A DNA stretch of 43,016 bases from CAZKUR01 sp964556005 (lineage in GTDB: Bacteria > Bacteroidota > Ignavibacteria > Ignavibacteriales > Ignavibacteriaceae): the NCBI GenBank assembly GCA_964556005.1, contig CAZKUR010000032.1, forward strand, positions 1 through 43,016. The letters run 5' to 3'. The translations under genes and the position numbers were made by a program. This document shows, piece by piece, positions 34,656 to 42,009 of the stretch. Within the stretch, counting starts at the first letter, position 1. Each line of letters opens with the position of its first letter. Under the pieces are notes generated by a model. That model did not search any database. It was not told the DNA's origin and worked only from the letters and a program-made list of their open reading frames with translations.

Positions 34656-36688
34656 TAGTTTTGCAGCGAATCGTTTAAACGTGACACAAATTCTTCTTCA
34701 GTCAATATTTTAATGCCCAGTTTATTTGCTTTATCTATTTTTGATCCCGGGTTCTCTCCTGTAATAACGAAGTCGGTTTTACTGCTTACACTCGAAGTTG
34801 CTTTACCTCCTAAAGATATAATTTTATCCGATGCTTCTTCTCTTGATAATTTTGAAAGAGAGCCTGTTAAAACAAAAGTTTTACCAGTGAAGAAATTCTC
34901 TTTAGCGGCTTTCTTTTTTGAGGTTAAGTTCAAGCCTTGCTTTTTAAGCTCTTCGATAATTTTAAAATTTGATTTATTCCAAAAGAACTTTTTTATGCTT
35001 CCGCTTATGCTCGGCCCGATTTCCGGTATCGATAAGATTTCCTCTTCGGAGGCATTTATCAAATCATCGATTGAAGAAAAATAATTTGCCAATTTATTTG
35101 CCGCACCCGAACCGACGTAGCGAATGCCTATTGCAAACAGCACTTTGTTGAAAGGTTTCTTTTTACTTTCTTCAATGGCTTCAAGCAAATTATTCACACT
35201 TTTTTCGCCAAGCCGTTCAATCGCAATTAGTTCATCCAGTCTATTTTTAAGCTTGTAAATATCCGCATAAGTTTTTAAAAACTCCTTCTCAACAAATAAA
35301 TCTATTAAAGCTTCGCCTAATCCTTCGATATCCATTGCGCCTCTTGCGGCAAAGTGCTCAAGCCTTCCTTTTATTTGAGCGGGGCATTCCGTGTTTTCAC
35401 AATAATATGCAACTTCACCCTCGGGCTTAAAGACAGGGCTTTTACAGACAGGGCATTCATCCGGTGGTTTTACCGGTTTACTTCCTTTCGGCCTTTCAGC
35501 TTTGACCACCGAAATGACTTTGGGAATTACATCGCCGCCTTTTTCAATAATTACTTTATCGCCTTCCCTAATATCTTTTCGCGTAATTTCATCAAAGTTA
35601 TGAAGCGTTGCGCGGCTTATAGTAGAACCGGCCAGAAAAACCGGTTCAAATTCTGCTACAGGTGTAATCGTACCAATTCTTCCTACCTGCCAGAGAATTT
35701 TTTTAACGCTCGTAACTGCTTGTTTTGCTTTAAATTTATAAGCAACAGCCCATCGAGGAGATTTGGCAATATTTCCTAAAATTTGCTGCTGACGAAATGA
35801 ATTAACTTTTATCACTGCCCCGTCAATTTCGAAGGGAAGATGTTCTCTTTTTTCTTCAAATTTTCTACAGACCTCCAAAACTTCATCCATATTTTTACAT
35901 AATTTATAATCGGGGTTTACAGGGAAGCCTAACTTTTTTATTATATCAAGAATTTCAAATTGCGACTGAAATTCCTCTTCAATTGAAATTAGTGCATACA
36001 AAAAAATATTTAATCTTCTTTTAGCCACAATCTTAGGATCCTGCAGCTTTAAAGTACCAGCCGCAAAATTTCTCGGATTGGCAAATGTTTTCTCACCCTG
36101 TTCCTCACGATCCCGGTTTAATTTTTTGAAGTCTTCTATCTTCATAAAAATTTCACCGCGAACTTCAACATCATTCAGTTTATATTTAATCGATTTATGA
36201 TTCTTTAAAATTAATGGAACCGCCCGTATTGTTTTTACATTATTGGTAATCTCCTCTCCCACTGTACCATCACCTCTTGTTGCGGCAGTTACAAGTTTCC
36301 CGTTTACAAAGTGCAGGCTGACGGAAGCACCATCCATTTTCATTTCGACAACATATTCTATTTTTTCATCTTTAGGCAGCCCATCCCTTACGCGCCTGTC
36401 AAAATCAAACAGTTCATCTTCACTGTAAGTGTTGGCTAAGCTGAGCATTGGAATTTTATGCTCGACAGGGTTGAATACTTTAGTTAAGTCTTTTCCTACA
36501 CGCTGTGAAGGCGAATCCGGAGTAATAAAATCGGGATTATCATTTTCCAGCTTTTCCAATTCTTTCATCAGCATGTCGAATTCTTCATCGCTTATAGCAG
36601 GCTGGTTGAGAACATAGTACTTATGTTCGTGTTCCCTAATCTGCTCTCTAAGTTCTTCGATTTTATTTTTGATATTTTTTTTCGGCAT
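34655..36688 (-). CDS. ligA: NAD-dependent DNA ligase LigA
   Basis: LigA seals nicks in DNA using NAD, at the replication fork and in repair. The 677-residue protein has the Ia domain start (YYVLNQPAISDEEFDML), the adenylated Lys117 in EMKMDGASVS, and the OB fold with its EVRGE segment. It has a C4 zinc finger (CPVCKSP...CENTECPAQ), HhH repeats (IPEIGPSISGSI) and a C-terminal BRCT domain starting at FFTGKTFVLTGSL. All parts are intact. It begins 3 bases after the rodZ-like gene stop and overlaps the next gene by 1. Confidence 0.98.
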   Translation of the reverse strand: MPKKNIKNKIEELREQIREHEHKYYVLNQPAISDEEFDMLMKELEKLENDNPDFITPDSPSQRVGKDLTKVFNPVEHKIPMLSLANTYSEDELFDFDRRVRDGLPKDEKIEYVVEMKMDGASVSLHFVNGKLVTAATRGDGTVGEEITNNVKTIRAVPLILKNHKSIKYKLNDVEVRGEIFMKIEDFKKLNRDREEQGEKTFANPRNFAAGTLKLQDPKIVAKRRLNIFLYALISIEEEFQSQFEILDIIKKLGFPVNPDYKLCKNMDEVLEVCRKFEEKREHLPFEIDGAVIKVNSFRQQQILGNIAKSPRWAVAYKFKAKQAVTSVKKILWQVGRIGTITPVAEFEPVFLAGSTISRATLHNFDEITRKDIREGDKVIIEKGGDVIPKVISVVKAERPKGSKPVKPPDECPVCKSPVFKPEGEVAYYCENTECPAQIKGRLEHFAARGAMDIEGLGEALIDLFVEKEFLKTYADIYKLKNRLDELIAIERLGEKSVNNLLEAIEESKKKPFNKVLFAIGIRYVGSGAANKLANYFSSIDDLINASEEEILSIPEIGPSISGSIKKFFWNKSNFKIIEELKKQGLNLTSKKKAAKENFFTGKTFVLTGSLSKLSREEASDKIISLGGKATSSVSSKTDFVITGENPGSKIDKANKLGIKILTEEEFVSRLNDSLQN

Positions 36689-36691
36689 ATT

Positions 36692-37573
36692 TTAATGCTG
36701 GTCGATAGACTTAGTAGGATATGGCAATTTTTGAATTCCACTGGAATCTATTTTGATATAACTTACCGCGCCCGGTTTTCCAGCATACTCTAAAAGTTTA
36801 TTATTCAGTTCAAACTGGATTACACCGCTGTTTCCGATGATTAGCTTAAAAAATTTACCGGCTTTCAACAACTTTTGAGAATTGGGGAAGAAGGTAAATT
36901 CATCGACTTTATTATCATCGAGAAAAATCCTAACCCAGCATGTATCGGAAGTTTTAATTAATAATTGAAGACTATCCGTTGATGCAGCTACAGATTCATT
37001 TTGATTTGTTACTGCAGGAGCTTTTTTCTCGTACCGTTTTTGATTCTCCTGAACTACCTGGTTAAAAGGCTTTTCTTCAACGATAATTTCGTTGCCGTTT
37101 TTTAAAAAAAGGAAATAAACCAATGAAAAAATAATAACGATTGCCGCCGCCACAATACCGATCGTTATTAGGTTATTATTGGATTTCAAAGGGGCCGATG
37201 CAGGTGTTCCGGATACCCCGGGTTCAATATATGAGTGTGTTGACCCGGTTTTTGCTGCAGGTTTTTTAACTTCTTTATCATCATTTTGATTAGTTTCATT
37301 TTTGCCTTTTACAGTTCCGCCATTATCATCAAAGGCCATGCCTTTTTGTGCAGCTTCGAATTTTTTTAATACAATTTCCGGTTCGAGTCCAATCATTTTC
37401 GCATAATCTTTAATAAAGGCTTTTACGTAAATTTCCGGTAAGAAAGAAAAATTACCGTCTTCCATTGCACGCAGATATTTAATATCGATACGTGATTTAG
37501 CCGCAAGCTGCTCAATCGGTATTCCTTTTTGTTCTCTTTTTACTTTCAGTTCTTCGGCAAATTGCTTAAGCAT
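36692..37573 (-). CDS. RodZ-like helix-turn-helix membrane protein
   Basis: The 293-residue protein has a Cro/C1-type helix-turn-helix at the N-terminus (IPIEQLAAKSRIDIKYLRAM, residues ~18-37), a polar linker, one membrane helix (~153-176, ITIGIVAAAIVIIFSLVYFL) and a C-terminal beta domain (~205-285) like DUF4115. That order defines RodZ-type proteins, which link MreB to the membrane and help shape the cell. MreB is not in the window. It is 30 bases downstream of rsmB and 3 upstream of ligA. Confidence 0.85.
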   Translation of the reverse strand: MLKQFAEELKVKREQKGIPIEQLAAKSRIDIKYLRAMEDGNFSFLPEIYVKAFIKDYAKMIGLEPEIVLKKFEAAQKGMAFDDNGGTVKGKNETNQNDDKEVKKPAAKTGSTHSYIEPGVSGTPASAPLKSNNNLITIGIVAAAIVIIFSLVYFLFLKNGNEIIVEEKPFNQVVQENQKRYEKKAPAVTNQNESVAASTDSLQLLIKTSDTCWVRIFLDDNKVDEFTFFPNSQKLLKAGKFFKLIIGNSGVIQFELNNKLLEYAGKPGAVSYIKIDSSGIQKLPYPTKSIDQH

Positions 37574-37603
37574 TTTATAACTTTTTTGTTTATCGGATTA
37601 TAT

Positions 37604-38968
37604 CTAACTCACCCTTATTAACTTTGCTGCAAAGGCGCCGTCCATTCCGTGAATTTGCGGAAATGTCTGAATGCAATTATTTTCATCGATTATCTCATCA
37701 GGGAATTTTCCGCCTGCGCTTTCAAGTTTAAAATTAGGATGAGTGTTCAAAAACATTTTAATAATTTCAATATTTTCTTCCGGCTCGATGGAACACGTAC
37801 TATAAACAACAGCCCCGTTTACCTTAACCAGGGTAGATGCCTTATTAATCAATTCCGTTTGGAGTTCGGCCAGCTTTCTTATATCGAGAAGATCTTTTTT
37901 CCATTTTATATCCGGCTTCTTCGATAATGTACCGGTGCCCGAACAGGGAACATCCGCTAAAACGCTGTCAAACTCGCTGCCGTCGTATTCAAGTGCATCC
38001 ATCGCCATCGATTTAACACACGTTAAACCCAGGCGCTCAATGTTTTTATTGAAAAGCCTAATCCTTCCTTCGAATCTGTCTATGGCGATTATTTCGCCTC
38101 TGTCCTGCATCATATTTGCAAGATAAGCTGTTTTACCGCCGGGAGAAGCACAAAGATCAAGAACTTTTGTCCCCGGTTTTACATCCAGCAGCTTGCATGC
38201 AAGACCGGCACTTTCATCCTGAATATTAAAGTAGCCTTTCGTAAAATAGTCCCAGGCGGTGATGTTTGTTAAATTCAATAACTGGAAAAATTCGGGAAGA
38301 TATTTTCCGGCTTTGTATTTAAGGTTTACGGAATCAAGCAGGTTTTTAAATTCTTCCGGGTTAACTTTCTGAAGATTAATTCTTAAAGTTAAATAGGGCT
38401 TTTCATTGTTTGCTTCCAAGAGTTTTTCGGTTGATTCCCTGCCGAACCTCTCCAGGTAACGTTTTATCATCCATGAAGGATGTGAATAATATGCGCTTAA
38501 ATAGCCCGGTAAATCTTCTTCAGGATCAGGATAACGAATCGCAAATTTACTCCTGATAATATTTCTTAAAATAGCATTTGTTAAGTCGGCAGGCTTTTGT
38601 CCTTGAAGTTTTTTTACATATTCAACAGCTTCATTTACGACGGCATAATCGGGGATTCTATCCAAAAATAATATCTGGTACAATGCAACTCTTAAACCGT
38701 TTTTAAGATTCGGAATAGCTTTTGAAAATTGCCCTTTGTAAAACCCGTTTAATATCCAGTCTAACCTTCCCATCCACCTAACGACTCCGTGAACAATTTC
38801 ATACAAAAGAGCTTTATCAAGTCCGCTTAATTCGGAATTGCGCATTTCGTTGTCTAAAAGCCTCTCAAGATAAGCATCGGTTCGTTCCACTCTATTTAAA
38901 ATTTTTACTGCTAATCCTCTTACTCCTTCGTAGAGGTCTCTAACTTTATGTTCGGAAAATTCAGTCAT
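37604..38968 (-). CDS. rsmB: 16S rRNA (cytosine(967)-C(5))-methyltransferase
   Basis: RsmB methylates C967 of 16S rRNA. The 454-residue protein has the NusB-like N-terminal RNA-binding domain (KILNRVERTDAYLERLL through EAVEYVKKLQGQKPADLTNA). The C-terminal SAM domain has motif I (DLCASPGGKTAYLA), the motif IV catalytic region (ADVPCSGTGTLSKKPDIKW) and motif VI with the second Cys (YSTCSIEPEEN). Both Cys are present, so it is catalytically complete. It starts 9 bases after the GlmU-like gene. Confidence 0.95.
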   Translation of the reverse strand: MTEFSEHKVRDLYEGVRGLAVKILNRVERTDAYLERLLDNEMRNSELSGLDKALLYEIVHGVVRWMGRLDWILNGFYKGQFSKAIPNLKNGLRVALYQILFLDRIPDYAVVNEAVEYVKKLQGQKPADLTNAILRNIIRSKFAIRYPDPEEDLPGYLSAYYSHPSWMIKRYLERFGRESTEKLLEANNEKPYLTLRINLQKVNPEEFKNLLDSVNLKYKAGKYLPEFFQLLNLTNITAWDYFTKGYFNIQDESAGLACKLLDVKPGTKVLDLCASPGGKTAYLANMMQDRGEIIAIDRFEGRIRLFNKNIERLGLTCVKSMAMDALEYDGSEFDSVLADVPCSGTGTLSKKPDIKWKKDLLDIRKLAELQTELINKASTLVKVNGAVVYSTCSIEPEENIEIIKMFLNTHPNFKLESAGGKFPDEIIDENNCIQTFPQIHGMDGAFAAKLIRVS

Positions 38969-38977
38969 ATTAATTTA

Positions 38978-40243
38978 CTAATATCCTTTTCGTTCTCTTT
39001 CATTTTTTGTAATCTCAAAAATATATTTGAATAGGTTTTCATCTGCTTCACTTAATTGCTTATTTCTCCTGCTTAAAACTATTGCTGCGGTCGCGATACT
39101 TTTTTCAACTTTGTGCTCGATCACGCCTTCACTTCCTCCCCAGGAAAAAGAAGGAATATATTTATCAGGAAATCCTGCGCCGTAAATGTTGCACGAAAAT
39201 CCAACTACAGTTCCTGTATTAAACATTGTATTTATTCCGGACTTGGAATGGTCACCCATAATCAAACCTAGAAACCGGCTTCCGCTGTCAATTTGTTTTC
39301 CTTGCACAGAAACTTTTATCATGCCGTAGTTATTTTTTAAGTCGCTGCAATTCGTATCTGCGCCTAAGTTTACCCAACTGCCTATATATGCATGCCCGAT
39401 AAATCCTGCATGCTGTTTATTAGAATAAGGCGACATTATTGTATCCTCAACTTCTCCTCCAACTTTAACAACATTGCCAATGCTAACGTTGCTGTAGATA
39501 TGCGCCATTGCCTTAACTTTAGAATTCTTACCAATATAAACTGGACCCTGAATAACAACATTCGAAGAAATCAGTGCATTTTTATCTATGAATACCGGAC
39601 CATCGGAAGCATCCAGCACAGTTCCAGGTTTTACTACCGCTCCTTTTTCAATGTAGATATCTTTTTTATTTACAAGATGAACCCCAGGATATACTTTGCC
39701 TTTAATTTTATTTTTCTTTGCGGACTTATGATCTTTAAAAAATTTATCAAAGTCGTTAACTAAAAAATCTCCGTTCCTTAATATCAAATCCCAAATGTAG
39801 CCTGCCGTTTGAATATCGACATCTTCTTTCGGCAATGCTCCAAAGTCATCAAGCTTAAGAGGTGAATCTAAATTTGATTTTAATTTAGCAAGTTTTTCGC
39901 CTGAGACTCTTGCTGCAATCACTTCGTTATTTTTAACAAAAATTTTATTTGATTTATCTTTTATCTTGAAAATTTTAGAAAGATTTGTAGTAGATAATAT
40001 ACTGCCATTAATAAATAAGCAATCGTCATCCGGAATTTCGTTGACAAGGATATTGGAATTTGATTCCGAAACTACATTCTTAAGATAACTGCGGCAAAGA
40101 AGAGAATATCCGGTTTTAGGAAACGATGATAAAATTCTTTCTTTAATCGTACCAAAACCGCATATCAATTCGTAAACCGGTCTGTTTAAAATTAATGGAT
40201 CAAAATTCCCGAAATGCTGATCTTCAAATAAACAAATGTGCAT
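38978..40243 (-). CDS. GlmU-family protein with N-terminal transferase-like and beta-helix domains
   Basis: The 421-residue protein opens MHICLFEDQHFGNFDPLILN and then RPVYELICGFGTIKERI, a pattern seen in Bacteroidota proteins annotated as putative sugar nucleotidyltransferases. The classical LAAGxGTRM motif is absent. The C-terminal half is a hexapeptide beta-helix (KGAVVKPGTVLDASDGPVFI, then HAYIGSWVNLGADTNCSDLK) that includes a GlmU-like acyltransferase-type loop. It may transfer an acyl or nucleotidyl group to a sugar phosphate, but catalytic residues of the N-terminal half are uncertain. It heads the seven-gene minus-strand run. Confidence 0.75.
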   Translation of the reverse strand: MHICLFEDQHFGNFDPLILNRPVYELICGFGTIKERILSSFPKTGYSLLCRSYLKNVVSESNSNILVNEIPDDDCLFINGSILSTTNLSKIFKIKDKSNKIFVKNNEVIAARVSGEKLAKLKSNLDSPLKLDDFGALPKEDVDIQTAGYIWDLILRNGDFLVNDFDKFFKDHKSAKKNKIKGKVYPGVHLVNKKDIYIEKGAVVKPGTVLDASDGPVFIDKNALISSNVVIQGPVYIGKNSKVKAMAHIYSNVSIGNVVKVGGEVEDTIMSPYSNKQHAGFIGHAYIGSWVNLGADTNCSDLKNNYGMIKVSVQGKQIDSGSRFLGLIMGDHSKSGINTMFNTGTVVGFSCNIYGAGFPDKYIPSFSWGGSEGVIEHKVEKSIATAAIVLSRRNKQLSEADENLFKYIFEITKNERERKGY

Positions 40244-40432
40244 GGTCGAATTAATAAAAAATTATTTTTCAATTTAACATTTTTTAAGGTAAGAATCTTG
40301 ATAAGGATTTGGTAGAAAAGGAGTTAAGTTAGGAAAGCCGAGTTTAATTTCAAGTCTTAATTACTTAAACAGTAGTTAAGGTTATCCAATTTTAAGAATA
40401 GAAGACAGCCGCAAAATCAATTGTAAATGAAA

Positions 40433-40456
40433 ATAAAAAAGCCGGATATACCGGCT
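40433..40456 (-). terminator. rpmE2 intrinsic terminator
   Basis: AAGCCGG and CCGGCTT (40439-40456) form a seven-base GC-rich stem with an ATAT-type loop. On the minus strand it is followed by a T-run (TTTTTTATTTT). It lies 31 bases past the rpmE2 stop. Confidence 0.85.
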
Positions 40457-40487
40457 TAATCAAAAACATAAATACATGTAAATCTTT

Positions 40488-40745
40488 TTATTTGCCAGGA
40501 GTATTTTTTGCGTATTTTCTCTTGAATTTTTCAACACGTCCGGCAGTATCTACTAATTTTTGCTTTCCTGTAAAAAACGGGTGAGAAGCGCTGGAAATTT
40601 CTAATTTTACAAGAGGATAAGTATTTCCATCTTCCCATTTAATTGTTTCCGATGATTTAATAGTAGATCTTGTTAAAAATGCAAAATCTACGGAAGTATC
40701 TTGAAATACAACCGGCCTATAATCCGGGTGAATGCCATTTTTCAT
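40488..40745 (-). CDS. rpmE2: 50S ribosomal protein L31, type B
   Basis: The 85-residue protein starts MKNGIHPDYRPVVFQDTS and has SSASHPFFTGKQKLVDTAGRVEKF, both hallmarks of bL31. The zinc Cys of the type A form are absent, so it is the Cys-less type B, often used under zinc limitation. A type A copy is not visible here. It has its own terminator. Confidence 0.95.
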   Translation of the reverse strand: MKNGIHPDYRPVVFQDTSVDFAFLTRSTIKSSETIKWEDGNTYPLVKLEISSASHPFFTGKQKLVDTAGRVEKFKRKYAKNTPGK

Positions 40746-40841
40746 CTTAAGACCTTAATTTATCTAAATTTAGCTTGGAAATATATCAAATAATATCAAT
40801 AATACAAAATTTAATATCGGCTTGTGCAGGATTAGAAAACC

Positions 40842-41045
40842 TCATGAAACAATTTTATTCAGAAGATTCTTAACGTCTTCCCAACTATGAGTTACCGGGT
40901 TCTTTTCAAATTCTTTTTGAGCTTGATCAAGAATTTGCTTTTCATTTTTGCTTAAGGGAAGCTTTTCATTTAAAAGACTTTCCCACAACTCGTTAATTAA
41001 GATTAGCTTTTCCTGAGTATTTAATTTTGTAATATTAATATTCAT
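40842..41045 (-). CDS. Orphan antitoxin-like addiction module component
   Basis: From the ATG at 41045 the 67-residue product reads MNINITKLNTQEKLILINELWESLLNEKL and ends HSWEDVKNLLNKIVS. This fits the 'putative addiction module component' family (CHP02574 type), with KL.xxEKLxLxxELWxSL near the N-terminus. A longer frame from 41132 exists, but its first 29 residues are not family-like. These antitoxins normally precede a RelE/ParE toxin. None follows on the minus strand, where rpmE2 is next, so it is an orphan. Confidence 0.7.
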   Translation of the reverse strand: MNINITKLNTQEKLILINELWESLLNEKLPLSKNEKQILDQAQKEFEKNPVTHSWEDVKNLLNKIVS

Positions 41046-41135
41046 AGTAATTAAAATATTAGATAATGCCTGTGCAACCAATACGTAATTAGCGCTGATG
41101 CCCAATTTGCTTAATAAATTAAAATAATCCAACGT

Positions 41136-41345
41136 GTAACGGAATTTAATTTTAAATTTTTTAAATTTAAAGAAGTTGTTACATTGGTAAATGAAGAAAG
41201 GGAGAAGGGAAGATATAACTTACAATTTTCAATTAACAATTATCACTTGACAAGCGGTGTGTATTTCTATAGAATGCAGGCTGTCCCCTCAACCGGATCG
41301 CATAAGACTTTTGTGGATACGAAGAAGCTGATTTTATTAAAGTGA
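41136..41345 (+). pseudogene. Detached C-terminal sorting domain of a secreted protein
   Basis: The plus strand reads TLVNEEREKGRYNLQFSINN, then a segment with LTSGVYFYRMQ, a Ser/His-rich stretch, and TKKLILLK before TGA at 41343-41345. This is the end of a Por/T9SS sorting domain of the sort seen in the FG-GAP gene (SGVYFxxxxA... LLK). No start codon, signal peptide or NYPNPFNP opening precedes it, and 41136-41180 is degraded. It is probably the last ~60 residues of a lost gene. Confidence 0.75.
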
Positions 41346-41473
41346 AAGATGTACATCGGGGACTAAATTTCTGTAAGAGTTATTCTTTTATTGAATAATC
41401 GCATTGAAAATAAAGACAAACAAATGTAATTTTAATTTAAAGATTAGACACTTTCTAAGCATAAGAGATAAAA

Positions 41474-41670
41474 ATGACTTTAAATAAGACAAAAACATTT
41501 GTTAAGATTCCACGTAGTGATTGGGAAGAAATGAAAAAAAACCCGCATTGGCTGAAGCAATTGAATTGCTCGAGGATATCTCGGATCTTGAAAAAGCAAA
41601 AAATGTCCAGGGTAAAAGCTTTACACTTAAACAATATATGAAAAAGCGTGGCTTACAAAATTTACATTAA
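41474..41670 (+). pseudogene. Frameshifted antitoxin gene upstream of the RelE-like toxin
   Basis: From the ATG at 41474 the frame reads MTLNKTKTFVKIPRSDWEEM. An eight-A tract follows (41534-41541). Adding one A would continue in the frame ALAEAIELLEDISDLEKAKN and end QYMKKRGLQNLH with TAA at 41670. As given, the first frame runs on as unrelated sequence. Gene order, the 23-base overlap with the toxin start and the helical C-terminus all fit an antitoxin. The single A-tract indel could be a sequencing error. Confidence 0.65.
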
Positions 41671-41903
41671 GCCGTCAGCATCAAAAGACCTGGATAAATT
41701 ACCCGATAAAGAAGCTCAAAAAATACTTTATTTGATTTCGAAATTAGCTGAAAATCCCCGCCCTGTAGGAGTACAAAAATTGACCGATGACGAAGGTTAC
41801 CGTATCAGATCAGGAAATTATCGTATTCTATTTGAGATCGGAAATAAAAAAACATAAGGAAAAAATAACTCTCAATATAAATGGAATTTTAAATTTGAAG
41901 TAG
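41648..41903 (+). pseudogene. RelE/ParE-type toxin with a frameshifted C-terminus
   Basis: From a GTG at 41648 the frame reads MAYKIYIKPSASKDLDKLPD, then the RelE core VQKLTDDEGYRIRSGNYRIL and FEIGNK before stopping at 69 residues. Intact RelE/ParE toxins have 85-90 residues, ending with a strand that holds a catalytic or stabilising Arg/Tyr/Lys region (ITIxNIKHRKE). Losing one A from the tract at 41846-41852 gives the continuation KHKEKITLNINGILNLK, which partly matches that strand but lacks the usual KHR ending. The toxin is therefore probably inactive. Confidence 0.7.
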
Positions 41904-42009
41904 TTGAATTTATATGAAAAGATGCTGTGGTTAGTAATGGAATATTTAATAATATGAAAAATGCTAAGTCCTGCCGCTTTTAAACAAAAAGTTCCGGCGA
42001 TTCATCAAT

